The notes: generated from the sequence alone by a model not told the origin. Counted from the first letter of the stretch, positions 1-10,690 are shown. The stretch: DNA of 64,000 bases from Symsagittifera roscoffensis (GCF_963678635.1 NC_087065.1:73915345-73979344); one strand, 5' to 3'. Translations and numbers: made by a program.

Positions 1-240
1 TACCATTACAACACTGGCACACAAACCTCTACTGCTTCCAACCGTACTACTACCTATTAAGGATTCTTCCTTGGTGTCTTCTTGTTGATGACTGCCCTGT
101 GAAGCGCCTCGACAGTCAATCTTTTGGTATTTAGTCTCACGTGAAATTAGTTCAGGCCTTGACTCCTCCTGTTCCAGGACGCTCGGCAGATCAAAAACGA
201 AATCTGAAGAGAAAACAGAATAATCTTCATTTTTGTCCAT
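1..240 (-). CDS. 5' coding exon of unrecognised gene, cut by window edge
   Basis: On the minus strand an ATG at 240-238 opens a frame that stays open for 80 codons to the left edge with no stop. The sequence is clearly richer in GC and in mixed codons than the AT-rich DNA to its right. The product starts MDKNEDYSVF and is hydrophilic, with many Glu, Ser and Gln and no membrane segment or motif that I recognise. A possible splice donor (GGTAGT) lies near position 50, so the true exon could end inside the window. It resembles the disordered N-terminus of a cytosolic or nuclear protein, but no function can be given. The frame may belong to a gene continuing leftwards. Confidence 0.5.
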   Translation of the reverse strand, partial: MDKNEDYSVFSSDFVFDLPSVLEQEESRPELISRETKYQKIDCRGASQGSHQQEDTKEESLIGSSTVGSSRGLCASVVMV

Positions 241-2090
241 TACAATTTAAATCAAAAGTCGAGAAATTAAGTTCCAATTTTGACAAATACCAGCGATAGA
301 GGAGGCGACTAAATAATCCGAGGATAAAGATGTCCAAAAATAAGTATACCAATTTAACTCCACATAAACGTCTGATTTCTAAGCAACTGTTGTAAGTCGG
401 CTACGCGACCGATATCAGCTGAACAGCCGATGAATACCGACTTAAAGCTGACAATAAACAGACTATATTTTATATATAAATTTGCTCTTTTTGAAGATTA
501 ATGATGTAAAATAACCGATTCTGGCTTAAGTTTTCAAAAAATTAGCCTCAAATTTTGCAGGTCAATTTGGAACTTTTTGCTTCAAAATCAACGATTATTG
601 TCGACGAACAAAAGATAAAATGCAAATCTTTCTAGTTATATGAGAGTCAGTAAAGTAATTCAGAAAACAGAAGCTATAAAAGGATCGTCCGCGAGCAAAA
701 ATTTTGATCTGATTCTTCAAACAAAAATCAGTAACACCACCAGCAGCTAAATATTATATAATTCATTCGGCAACACAAAATGGTCGCTTCAAAATACTAT
801 TCGTCAGAAGTTACATAAGACGAAGACAAATAAGAGAATGGAAACGTCCCAAGGATACCCGAGAGTCCTGGCGATAGAAATATTATATAATACCATAGTA
901 AGTTATGCAATTCCCCACTACGATTATGCAACTTTTATGACTGTTATGCTGTAGTATAATACATTCACTTGTTCTTTTTTGCACCACGATTCATTACATT
1001 TAAAAAACGAGTCGACGTTACACGTTGCAGACGTAATAAAATATTTAAAACGGTGTAAAAACGGTGCATTTTTTATATTACAGGAAAAAAAGACAAACAA
1101 CGAACGCTCATTGACTATTAAAATTTAAACGAACGAATTTATTTATTTTGGTTTAGCTTTTTGGTTGCAGTTCGTTTTGCAGATAGATTCAACGATAGTA
1201 GTTTTTTTATTACCATTTTGGATTTTCAAATGCGGAGATGATGGATTTTCAAAAGCGAGGTGTCTGATTAAGAGGTGTAAAAGATTCGAATATGACAATA
1301 ATTGAATTTAAAAATAGAACTTCGTGAAGCACGGAGCCTTTGTTTCAAAAAAATCATCAACGAATAAGTAGAATTTTTTCGGCATACAGTTCGGTCGGCG
1401 TGCTGGCCTCTCATACCATTTGATTTTATACCAACTGCACTCATTACTGAACTGAATTGTCTTTTCCTTCTACTTAGCGACTTCTTCTCGGCCGTATGAA
1501 GAATGCGTTCTAATATTCGCTTCCCTCTATAAAGCACGAAGACCACAATACAATAGTTTCAATATTACTAACCATTCGTGTTATGTTCCCAATGAAACGA
1601 ATTTCTGCTGCAAAAAGACATTATCAACTAAACAGGAACCATGGAATCGCGACTTTGCAATGCTATTGTCGCACTCACTAAAATAATCCAAAGCAGTCGA
1701 GCTTAAATGCCTGTTGATATAGACGCACAGCACAGTACAAAAGAACTACAGCAGGAAAGCAAGGGAAATTTAAGAGGGAACGATTTTTTAAAATAGAAAC
1801 ATTTCCACTCTTATTTAGGTTAAACAAGTGTACGGCGGCTTTTATGTCTGATTAGAAGGATTACATTCCAGTATTTCCTCCCCTGAGCACAACTATTGTA
1901 AGAGGAAATCTGGTTTTAAAGGTGAGGTCATCGAGAGTGATTGGCAATGATTAGCAACCATTCTGACAGCCTTAGATTTCGGACAAGACAAGCGATATTT
2001 TATCTCGCAGAAGCAAAATTGAATAAATGATTGATTTTAAGGACTTCACACCAGAACTGCTTTTAGCGGCGCACTTACAACACTCCAAGA
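241..2090. other. AT-rich DNA without a recognised gene
   Basis: I see no convincing exon here. One open frame on the minus strand (1268-1546) has no ATG at its start and no recognisable motif. The stretch just right of 240 would hold the promoter and 5' UTR of the left-edge gene. Confidence 0.4.
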
Positions 2091-2129
2091 TAATTATCTT
2101 CAATAACAAAATAAGCAACCCAGACTGAT

Positions 2130-2310
2130 CGGATGAAAGTTACCAAGCCAGCAAGACTGCTCGTATCAGGGCGAAGCCCTGAATGTTCCGACTGCCTTTT
2201 TAGGCCTATGGAGCAGTGAAGTGTTCGCTCAAAAAAATTAGAAAAATTATTTGGAAAATGTTCAGATTTTTGTATCATCCCCCACACGCCATGTAGCCAT
2301 GGGCCGCTCG
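2130..2310. repeat. Dispersed repeat R2, copy 1
   Basis: This stretch shares an interrupted match with 10785-10945. Both copies contain a run like CAAGACTNCTCGTATCAGGG, then a TGTTCCGA motif and a purine-rich block ending before a CCACACGC motif. In the second copy R2 lies almost next to repeat R1. Here the two are 1.5 kb apart with a hAT-like MITE between them, so this may be one larger repeat that was interrupted. Confidence 0.5.
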
Positions 2311-2948
2311 CAGAAAGTCGCGTTGTTTTATTTTGCAGCTTCAAAAACTGAAAGGTTACTTTATATGTCGAAAATGCCCTAGTGTTAAACGAAAGCAGGC
2401 ACCTTGCAGCGGCTCCGCAAGTGTAGCTGGTCATGTTACCGATAAACACCCTGAATATGAAAAGAAAAGTTGAAAAATTCTTCAAATATGCTTGATCTGA
2501 GATTTCGTATTTCTGATTTTTCAAGAAAAAACATTTGTTTGGATGGAATGGATTATAATCAATGATTTTCCAATTTCTTTCCCGAAAGACACTCTGAACT
2601 TGAAAAATACCAACTTACAAAAACTTTGTACACCAACTTTCTTGAAGTATATGCAACTTCTTAAAAAAAACGTTGAAGTACAAATTACCTGATAAAAGCG
2701 GACTTATTCTTGCTTAAAAAAATAACAACTTTGAAATTGGAATGAGTACCCGGAACGTCCAATCTAGCTGAAAGACTGTTCAGCAGAGCAAAAAATGTGC
2801 TTGGTGACAAGCGAAAGAAAAATTTGCCTGTAAATTTCGAGAGTCAGCTATTTTTGTTTTATAACAAAACATTTTGAGATGTCAATAGTTGCTAAATTTT
2901 CGTTAACTCAATTTTTGCAATGCATTTTTCAGGGGTGTGAATTTTAAG

Positions 2949-2956
2949 GCAATATT
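2949..2956. repeat. Probable 8-bp target-site duplication, left
   Basis: GCAATATT stands directly left of the MITE end and matches GCAATAAA at 3688-3695 in 6 of 8 positions, as expected of an aged hAT insertion. Confidence 0.45.
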
Positions 2957-3687
2957 CAGGGGTGTGAAGAATCGTATCGACGATAGATATTTTAGTGTCG
3001 ATAGATTATCGCGATACATTGAACCCTCTCGATTGATTATCCGAAAATCATAAATAATCAAAAACTATATACAATTATATGGTACCCTAATGCAAACTAG
3101 AGATTGTAGCATTGTACAAAGTCGCGGATCTTAATCGAAGTTGGGACAATCAGCAGCCATATATCGCTAAACAGAGATAAGAAACGTGGGGACCGATCGT
3201 TTAGCAGACCAATCTTTTAGCATAATAAATGAAAAATGAGTCTTTTAGCAGACCAACGTAATAAAGTGATGGATGATTGATTGACAGACTCAAAAATACG
3301 CTCAGTCTGGGGCCAAGCTTCCCCAATCAAGATAATTATCTCACAAATTGTCAACAAAACTATCAACTTTAGAAACTCAACAGTCTAAATTAGCAGCAAA
3401 ACAAAGATTTACGCGCACAATAACACTGGTTGTGAATTGAAGTGCAGCGGAGCAAGCGATCGCTAATCGCCAATGCCGCGCTTAAAGTTAGCTATCACAC
3501 TTTATAATTGTTCTGAGTCTGCTAAAATCCCTAGCACCAAGAAACGTATAATTGGATACAGAGTAAAATATCGAGCTTCCAGTCGATAATTTATCGCGAT
3601 TAGCGATACTTAAAAGCTTAACGATAGATAATTCGATATATTCTATCGCGAAATATCGGATATGCAATTATCGATTTCCCACAACTG
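2957..3687. mobile_element. hAT-like non-autonomous element (MITE)
   Basis: The left end reads CAGGGGTGTGAAGAATCGTA and the right end, read on the other strand, CAGTTGTGGGAAATCGATAA. They form imperfect terminal inverted repeats with the CAG start usual for hAT elements. The flanks carry a 6-of-8 matching 8-bp duplication, the target size of the hAT superfamily. The inner ends are crowded with TATCGAT and ATCGCGAT motifs on both strands (2970-3060 and 3565-3680), which look like subterminal transposase-binding repeats. No transposase frame is present. A second CAGGGGTGTGAA lies just outside, at 2930-2941. Confidence 0.6.
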
Positions 3688-3834
3688 GCAATAAATGCAA
3701 TTATTTATTGTAGAAAATACAAAACAAAATATTTATTTTTCGGCACAATAGTATTATAATATATTAATTTACACCACTGCTTGTAACTTAGCGATTAAGA
3801 AAAATCGCCTGCTTCAACCAATTTGGAACGACTT

Positions 3835-4130
3835 CCGAGACAGATTAAAACGCCGCTTACGCGTTAATAGCGCGAAATAGATCACGCGTTAATTGTTCCA
3901 ATTTGGCAATCATCAAAATCCCGTAACTCACCAAAAAATGATCCAGGTGAAATAACTTTTAAAGTTGAGCTCAAGACAACAATACCTTTCAGTTGATTTA
4001 ACATACATTCGTCAAAAATGGCTAGTTGAAAAATCGAAAATTGTCTGAAGAAAAAACCATCCGAGCACAAATATTCCGTCACTTTCTTCGAAAGCCGGAA
4101 CAAAAACCCATAACAAAAGACACCATGCCA
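3835..4130. repeat. Dispersed repeat R1, copy 1
   Basis: About 280 bp here match 11025-11285 along the whole length. Shared marks are a CGTTAANAGC block, CTAGTTNAAAAATCGAAA, GAGCACAAATATT and ACTTTCTTCGAAAG. Open frames on both strands are short and not conserved as proteins. The LINE at 4369 is inserted a little downstream. Confidence 0.6.
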
Positions 4131-4354
4131 ATGCCAAGCGATACCATATATCAAAGTAACCTCTGCTATGAGATCCCCTTAAAAACATTAAAAAGATTTG
4201 ACCATTATGAATCCCAAGAAAGCTCATACCAGAGTTTCCACAAATGTCAAATCATACCGCACTTGTCAGTAACATAATGAACGGCAAATTGATTGCTATT
4301 GCATGATGGAACTGCAAGAGAAAGTGTGGCCGTAGTTCAATTCCGACTGTTGCT

Positions 4355-4368
4355 CATACCAATCCATC
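4355..4368 (+). repeat. LINE target-site duplication, 5' copy
   Basis: CATACCAATCCATC occurs here and again without change at 8148-8161. The two copies frame the retrotransposon exactly. Confidence 0.9.
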
Positions 4369-4370
4369 GT

Positions 4371-4571
4371 ATGGGGGATCTAGACGACGCCGCCTTCCAG
4401 TGGTGGATCCGACATCTTGGGCCCCACCAAGATGCAAATGGCGTCAAGCCCCCCCTCCCATTGGGTCGGGAGAAGCTCAGAAGTCTCCGGGTTTTCGGTT
4501 ACGGAGCGTCTGAAGCCGGCCAGGCTGCTCCGTCTGCTCATCCTTATACTACTACTCCGCTCCGGCATTAA
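4371..4571 (+). CDS. Short upstream open frame overlapping the LINE ORF start
   Basis: The first ATG of the element lies 2 bp from its 5' end and opens a 66-codon frame starting MGDLDDAAFQ. It overlaps the start of the main ORF at 4432 in another frame. It could act as a regulatory upstream frame, or be chance in a GC-rich 5' end. No domain is recognisable. Confidence 0.25.
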   Translation: MGDLDDAAFQWWIRHLGPHQDANGVKPPLPLGREKLRSLRVFGYGASEAGQAAPSAHPYTTTPLRH

Positions 4572-7128
4572 TCCAAACCCTGGTCCAGGGCCTTACTTTT
4601 GCTCCCCTTGCTCTTTCCGCATCAAACGCACCCAGCCCAGTGTCTGGTGCCACATCTGTGGTTACATTCACCTTAAATGTAGTGGTCTTACCCACCTTAA
4701 CCAACACCACCCTGACTACTATTGCCCTAGCTGTACCTCTACCTACATTTTACCTCCCCCAGGCACCAGGTCCTCTAACTTGACCACCCCCAACTCCCAA
4801 ACTTGTTCAACTTCCCTAACCGCCCCCCAACCCCACCTCCCTAACCCCCCTCCCCCTCCCACCCTTCCCACCTCCTCGAATAATAATTCCTCCTGCCAAA
4901 ATCGCGCAAATCGTAATCGTGTAAATAGTGTAAATAACTCAAGTTCAAACAACCATTTTAATCATACTGCTGTTAATAATGTAAATAGTTCACCACACCC
5001 CGCCAAAGGCCTTTTAAAAATCCTTCAATTTAATTGCAACGGTATCTCCGGAAAAGCACCCGAAATTGCTGCTTTCTTATCTCAAAATCAAATTCATATT
5101 GCTGTCTTCCAAGAAACTAAATTAAGAAAGAAATCTCGAAACCCCTCACTTGGCTCACACTACACTTTAATTAGAAAAGATCGAGAAAAAGAAGGGGGCG
5201 GTCTTCTCATAGCCATACATGAGTCGATACAATACGAAGAAATAAATATTAACAACGATGGAACACTAGAGGCTATGGGCATATCAGTGGTAGCCAGTTC
5301 ATCCAAGCTTCGTATTTATAATTTCTACATCCCCCCTCGCTCGAGCTGTCCCCCTGGTTACTCTGCGTCCCTTGCCAAACTACTTGAACCTGGGGACGCC
5401 TTAGTACTCGGGGATGCCAACGCACATTCACAACTATGGAACTCCAACATCGAGGAAGATCAACGCGGCTCTGTACTTAGCAATGAAATAACCGAATCCA
5501 CCTTTGCACCATTAAATGATGACACACAAACCAGAGTCCCTTTTAACTCAGAAAACCAACTCTCGTCACCAGATATTTCCCTCGCATCCCAATCGCTCTT
5601 ACTCTCCACATCATGGACCCCAATTAAATCTCTAGGATCAGATCACCTACCCATTCTCCTAGAACTACCCTTGGATGATTTTATAAATTTTTCACCTAAA
5701 AGGACTTTTATAAATTTTTTAAAAGCAGATTGGATCAAATTCACAGAGGAAATTGAGGAGGGTTTCTTTTCAGCGGTTCCACCTTCCGGAGTTGCCGCCG
5801 GAGAGAAATTCTTGAGGGACCTGGTGCTCAGGGCAGCACGCCACCACATCCCCGCTGGCCGTATTCGCCACTTCACTCCCTCTCTTTCCCCCGAGTCCAC
5901 TGCCCTTGCCGCCGAAAGAGATTTAAGCCGACAACAAAATCTCCCCCCAGAAGTCATATCCCAACTGAACTGTAGACTCATGAAACAGACAGCAAAGGAC
6001 AAAGAAAATAAATGGCGAGAATTCCTCCGGACTTGCGACTACCGCACTGGTGCCAGAAAGTTCTGGAAAGTGGTACGCTCCTTAAATGGATCTAAGCCCG
6101 TGGCAGGAAGACACCCCATTACTTTTGGTTCTAAACCCATACACTCACCTCGTGATATTACCAGCTCTTTTAACAAACAACTCACCAATGCCAGACCCCA
6201 CGCCTCTGACAAACTCCTTCGTATAACGAGAAGAAAAATTGCCAAACTACCGCTGTCAGACAGCCCAATTTTTACCCCTGAAAATACTAAACAAGCCATT
6301 GCAGACAGCAAACCATCGCGAGCGCTAGGTCCCGATGGCCTTTGTAATATACATTTTAAACATCTCGGCCCACTTGCTACTCAATACATAACATACCTTT
6401 TTAATATCTCTTTGTCCGAAAACATTATCCCCCAAATTTGGAAAAATTCAAAAATTGCACCGCTTCCAAAGCCCAATAAGGATCTTAAACAATCAACATC
6501 TTACAGACCTATATCCTTACTCTGCCCAGCAGTTAAAATTCTGGAGAGGCTCGTTCACCCCATCTTTACCAAACATCTCCCCAACGCCAAACACCAACAC
6601 GGCTTCCGCCCTTTTCACTCCACCACCACAGCTCTCTCCACTCTCGAACTTTACATTTCAGACGGTTTTAACCAAAATCGCCCCCCTAAACGTACGGTAC
6701 TGGCCACACTTGACTTATCTAAGGCTTTCGACATGGTGTGTCATCGCTCACTTGTGGAACTCGTTCATGACACTCCCCTCCCAAGAAGTATAGTCCGCTG
6801 GCTAAGTAATTACCTTAATGGTCGACAGGCTGCCACCTCATTCCGTGAACACACATCCCCCCATCGAATAATCCACTGTGGCGTACCCCAAGGTTCTGTT
6901 TTATCACCCACACTCTTCAATTTTTATGTCCATGATGCACCGCCACCTCCCGATAATGTAAACCTTGTTTCGTATGCAGACGATTTCCACTCCTTCGCAA
7001 GCAGTTCCAATATTGATATCGCCTCAAACTCCATCAATAGCTACCTAAAAAGGCTCTACGATTTTTTCACCTCACGCAAACTAAGTTTCGCGTCCTCTAA
7101 AGGATCAGTTACACTTTTCTCCTCTTAA
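4432..7128 (+). CDS. LINE polyprotein, 5' part: 2A-like, PHD, endonuclease, reverse transcriptase
   Basis: I start at the ATG at 4432; the open frame reaches further 5' only from non-ATG codons. Residues 31-52 are a hydrophobic run followed by RSGINPNPGP, a 2A-like ribosome-skipping motif. Residues 57-101 hold a C4HC3 PHD-type finger (C57, C60, C73, C76, H80, C83, C98, C101). A Pro/Ser/Asn-rich linker leads to the endonuclease (about 196-410), with the motifs QFNCNG, QETK, GDANAH and SDHLP. The reverse transcriptase (about 600-870) has LDLSKAFD near 761, GVPQGSVLSP and YADD at 848-851. The frame ends at 7128 because a base is missing near 7120; the same domain continues in another frame. All catalytic motifs of endonuclease and RT are present. 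Confidence 0.9.
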   Translation: MQMASSPPSHWVGRSSEVSGFSVTERLKPARLLRLLILILLLRSGINPNPGPGPYFCSPCSFRIKRTQPSVWCHICGYIHLKCSGLTHLNQHHPDYYCPSCTSTYILPPPGTRSSNLTTPNSQTCSTSLTAPQPHLPNPPPPPTLPTSSNNNSSCQNRANRNRVNSVNNSSSNNHFNHTAVNNVNSSPHPAKGLLKILQFNCNGISGKAPEIAAFLSQNQIHIAVFQETKLRKKSRNPSLGSHYTLIRKDREKEGGGLLIAIHESIQYEEININNDGTLEAMGISVVASSSKLRIYNFYIPPRSSCPPGYSASLAKLLEPGDALVLGDANAHSQLWNSNIEEDQRGSVLSNEITESTFAPLNDDTQTRVPFNSENQLSSPDISLASQSLLLSTSWTPIKSLGSDHLPILLELPLDDFINFSPKRTFINFLKADWIKFTEEIEEGFFSAVPPSGVAAGEKFLRDLVLRAARHHIPAGRIRHFTPSLSPESTALAAERDLSRQQNLPPEVISQLNCRLMKQTAKDKENKWREFLRTCDYRTGARKFWKVVRSLNGSKPVAGRHPITFGSKPIHSPRDITSSFNKQLTNARPHASDKLLRITRRKIAKLPLSDSPIFTPENTKQAIADSKPSRALGPDGLCNIHFKHLGPLATQYITYLFNISLSENIIPQIWKNSKIAPLPKPNKDLKQSTSYRPISLLCPAVKILERLVHPIFTKHLPNAKHQHGFRPFHSTTTALSTLELYISDGFNQNRPPKRTVLATLDLSKAFDMVCHRSLVELVHDTPLPRSIVRWLSNYLNGRQAATSFREHTSPHRIIHCGVPQGSVLSPTLFNFYVHDAPPPPDNVNLVSYADDFHSFASSSNIDIASNSINSYLKRLYDFFTSRKLSFASSKGSVTLFSS

Positions 7129-8135
7129 CAAAGAATTTAATAAAACACCAAGTGTTCTTTTAAATAACGAGGCGCTACCCCTAAACAAAAATCTAACAAT
7201 CTTAGGGGTGACATTTGATCCAACACTTTGTTTTGCCACTCACTGCAAACAATCCGCTGAAAAGGCCAGACGCAGGATCGGAATCCTGAAGGCATTAGCA
7301 GGATCAACCTGGGGTCACTCCAAAGAAACCCTCCTCCTAACTTTTAAAGCTTTAATTCGCCCCATACTTGACTATGCAGCCCCCGCATGGTCCCACGCAT
7401 CAAGTAACACCTCCATAAATTGCCTGCAGGTTGCCCAAAACCAATCCCTTCGCGTTGTTACTGGATCAAATCTAATGAGTTCCACTGCCCACCTTGCACA
7501 GTGAATCTGAAATCCTAACGGTCAAAGACCACCATACCCTTCAGTCATCTCAATTTTTTATCTCTACCTATCGTTCCCACCATCCCATTAATTTTATACA
7601 TTCACATCCCCCTCCTCCCCGTCTACTTCGCCCCTCATTTATAAGCTGCTTCAAAGAAGACACCCAGAAAATTTTAACCGACTTTTCAGTCTACGCAAAC
7701 CACCCTCTAGTTCTGGACGACCGAGACGAAGTCTCCACTTTTATTTTTAACTACTACAAACCAATTTTAAAAGACAACCATACCTCCCTTGTAACCAAGT
7801 TCCTAGCCGAAACCCCTCCGTGTAAAGTTATTTGTATCCCTCCCCCAAAGATTGACCCCTCTGAAAAATCTCTCCCACATCCCACGCGCTGTAAGCTCTC
7901 CCAACTCCGGTCTGGCTACAGCCGGCTCCTTAACACTTACCTATCCCGCCTCGACAGCTCCATCTCCCACCTTTGCCCAACCTGTTCCTTTGCCCCCCAC
8001 ACAACATGTCACCTTTTCAACTGCTCCCAAAACCCCTCCCCACTCACCCCAGCAGACCTGTGGCTTCGGCCGGTAGAGGTTGCTAAGTTCCTTGACCTGG
8101 AGACAGAAGAGCCCAACCCGACCCGCGTGGGCTAA
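7129..8135 (+). pseudogene. LINE polyprotein, 3' part, in two shifted frames
   Basis: After the first frameshift the RT thumb region continues in another frame to 7504 (LGVTFD, then IRPILDYAAPAWSHA). An extra G near 7495 returns the reading to a further frame running to the TAA at 8133-8135. This last part ends in a Cys/His motif, CPTC followed by HTTCHLFNC, and a PADLW box, which is typical of the C-terminus of jockey-like elements. Both changes are single bases, so they are young inactivating mutations or sequencing errors. Confidence 0.85.
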
Positions 8136-8147
8136 CAACAACAACAA

Positions 8148-8161
8148 CATACCAATCCATC
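8148..8161 (+). repeat. LINE target-site duplication, 3' copy
   Basis: This is the second perfect copy of CATACCAATCCATC, directly after the (CAA)4 tail. Confidence 0.9.
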
Positions 8162-9430
8162 TGGCGTTTAATTCTGGCGCCAATTTTGCAAAGATAAACT
8201 TTCGAATTCAAAATATTTCCCGACATTCTTTTAGATAATAGAGGCGGCGGGGTAGCACAAAAATTGTACAGTGGCTAAAATACAGCCCCTATTGGATGAG
8301 AATCATTCGGAAACCATTTTCCACAAAAAAAGGAGAGCTGAAACAACAATTAAATTGCACTTTTCACCCCAGAGGCAAAGCAAAGCCTCGCACCACTAGT
8401 TATACGTCAAAAATCTAGCATGGGAAGCTAGCCGACAAAACAAGGAAATAATACTCCAAATAAAAAAATGTCGAAAGATTTTAAAGATGTTTGTCTCAGA
8501 TAAATTTTTAAAGATGTTAGTCTCAGATAAAAATCATTTTAGAGATAAAATTCCGGGAAGACAATAAGAAGCGTTGAATTAGGTTTGAACTAAATTTACA
8601 AAGCGACAAAAAATTGATGCTAGGAAAAATTCGATTCTTAAAAACAATTTTAATTCCCCAAACCGAAGCACAAATGCATGAATAACTTATTTCAACTACT
8701 CAAAAAACGCAATGTAAGGCAATTAAGTCAATCCAAATCTTTCGAAATTCACTAAAAATATCATAAACTATGTAAGTGAAAACTCATTTCGTTCATAAAC
8801 ATCTTTAAAAAGCAGATTTCAACCCCAGCTATGATCTTCGGGTGAATGAATCAACAGTGTTGTCAGCGTTTCAAAAAAACTTGATTTGAACTCAGAAACC
8901 TAATTTAAAAACTTTTACATTCAGCGAACGAAACAAATTGACTTTTGTTCTGACCCACAAAAAATAAAGAACTGAATGAATACGTGTGCTTTTTTCGGCA
9001 AATCCATGTACCAAATTGAACAAACAGAGGCGAAGCTAAGCTTTTTACCACTTGCGATACAATGACTCTGATTAAAATCAAATCAAAAGAAGCAATTGAA
9101 AAAAACCTTCATTACCTCGCTTATAAAAAGTACAATAATAGCCCGGAACAAAATTACCCGCACCATTAGCTTAACTAGGAGAATTGAGAAGACTAGAGAG
9201 AAACTGATTTTTCAAAAAAAGTCTTTCTGTGGAACTAAGACACAATAATCTAAACTAGCCAAAATTTTTCAGTTTGCAAAAAAAAAAACAAGTCTTGACT
9301 GGAACCGAGCTTGATCGTTTCAAAAGTTGGTGTTACAGAAACTTTCAAAAAAGCTGAACCACCATAAAAAGTCAAGCTATGTGAACTAAGACGATAAAAA
9401 TGAATAGACGAACGACAGTTGGAAAAAGCA
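8162..9430. other. AT-rich intergenic DNA
   Basis: No gene is visible. A short direct repeat (TTTTAAAGATGTTNGTCTCAG, twice within 8475-8530) and fragments of the AGGCGAAGC repeat family (near 9027) are present. Confidence 0.4.
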
Positions 9431-9900
9431 CAAAAAGTCTATAGTTTGCAAAAAAAAAATGTGATCCAGGCCGAGTTCGAGCCACAAACCTTTGCCGTCT
9501 CAATGAGTTGTGTTGCCTCTACGCCAGGTGCTCCGAATGGTTAATTTAATTATCAAGCCATACGAAAGCCCAAAATTCCTGAGCAGAAACCCTCATGACG
9601 AAAAGCAATTCGAAAAAATTCCAAGCTAATAAATTTTTTTTGAAGTCTACCTTTCCCTCAGAGCACAAACACACAAAAACGCAACAAATTTTTTCGGTCA
9701 TCAAACGACACAATAAGAGAAAAAGAAGGCGATATAAGATAAGACGAAACCTATTAAGCCAAAAACAGACAAAAAATTAGAAAAAGTTTGCAAGAAATTG
9801 AGTTAATAAAACTGCAACCAATATAAAAACAAATTTCGATAAAACCGGCTATTTAAATGCTAACATGCTGAAAATATGCCTGTTGCAACATTAGATGAAT
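9430..9900 (-). repeat. SINE-like repeat family C, copy 1
   Basis: Read on the minus strand, 9475-9535 contains TGGCGTAGAGGC (A-box-like) and GGCTCGAACTC (B-box-like), spaced as in a tRNA-derived head. The A-rich part from 9640 to 9870 matches 59985-60160, including ATCAAACGACNCAANAAGAG and CCTATTAAGCC-like runs. The 61-codon open frame at 9595-9780 lies inside it and is not a gene. Confidence 0.5.
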
Positions 9901-10069
9901 GAGTCCAGGAGATTTACGGGAAAAAAGTTTGCTTATCGCAAGGGTAATCAAGCTCGAATGGGAACCGAAATTTAAAAAAAACGGTTCAGAGTACGCGGTG
10001 ATTTTGACTACGCGGTGCTTTTGACGCTGATATCTACCATATCGTGCATAACAAGATATCTAACACAGA

Positions 10070-10690
10070 GGCGAAGTTTCGCTTTGCAAACACTTGCGAG
10101 AGCACGACCACAAAGCAGCTCTATCAAGTGACATAAGTACTTCGAACCTGCAAAAACTCAATTGAGTCTCACGCACTAACCATTCAACCACGGATGCTTA
10201 AAAATCCCAAAAACTAGCCACCAATATTGCACCTACATATGCTAATAAATTGCAATTCGATGCGGCAAAAGTAGCATTAAATACAAAAGATCCAATTTTG
10301 CAAGTAAAAAACGCAAATTATAAAGCCACATTATGTATAAATTATGCATTTCAAAAAATTGGGAGATAATTTGAGTTAGAAAATTTCTGAAATCTGAAAT
10401 CGAGATTTTATTATTGTTATGTTGTTCGGTTCACTTGATAAATTAAAAATGCATCAACTGAGTAAACTTATAATCATTCGAATGTCAAGGCACATGTTGT
10501 CAATAAGCTGTAAAGGTGCAACTAAATATCAAAGGTGCAACAAAATGTCTTATTGCCAAGTCGATGCAGCACATTCGACGCAGCAAATATTGTTGCTTCA
10601 AGTCGCAATAATAATTGCGACTTAGTCGCAACAATATTTGCGACTTAGGTCGGAAAAAAGAAAGTTCGTACCACAACACATTGCTTCGCA
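10070..10690 (-). repeat. Composite repeat family B, copy 1
   Basis: It begins with ACAGAGGCGAAG, carries GAGTCTCACGCACTAACCA (reverse of a tRNA-like A-box region) near 10165, and continues with GAAATTTCTGAAATC-like and GATAAATTAAAAATGCATCA runs. The same order is found at 52715-53365 and 59335-59960, and partly at 19735-20110. An imperfect palindrome built on GTCGCAATAATAATTGCGAC lies at 10602-10621, with further GCGACTTAG copies after it. Confidence 0.6.

Larger units (their letters stand above)
4369..8147 (+). mobile_element. Nearly complete APE-type non-LTR retrotransposon (LINE)
   Basis: The element is 3779 bp long and bounded by a perfect 14-bp target-site duplication. It begins GTATGGGGGATC, has a 5' UTR of about 60 bp, and ends in TAA(CAA)4, so the stop codon sits only about 12 bp from the 3' end. 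It encodes a 2A-like peptide, a PHD-type finger, an apurinic-type endonuclease, a reverse transcriptase and a C-terminal Cys/His motif, with no RNase H. The domain order and C-terminal motif point to the jockey/CR1 group; the clade is not settled. Two single-base frameshifts (near 7120 and 7495) break the reading frame. The perfect duplication and long open frames suggest recent insertion. Confidence 0.93.

Noticed and set aside
1268-1546. A minus-strand coding gene
   Set aside because: No ATG opens the frame, no domain is recognised, and no matching splice sites were found.
2075-2524. A 149-codon minus-strand gene
   Set aside because: The frame crosses repeat R2, and its product looks like random translation with no domain.
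4417-4431. A longer N-terminus for the LINE ORF
   Set aside because: The extension would start at TTG. The ATG at 4432 is the first in this frame.
9595-9780. A Lys/Arg-rich 61-codon protein
   Set aside because: It is a chance frame in the A-rich body of repeat family C; the matching copy at 59985-60160 does not keep the frame.
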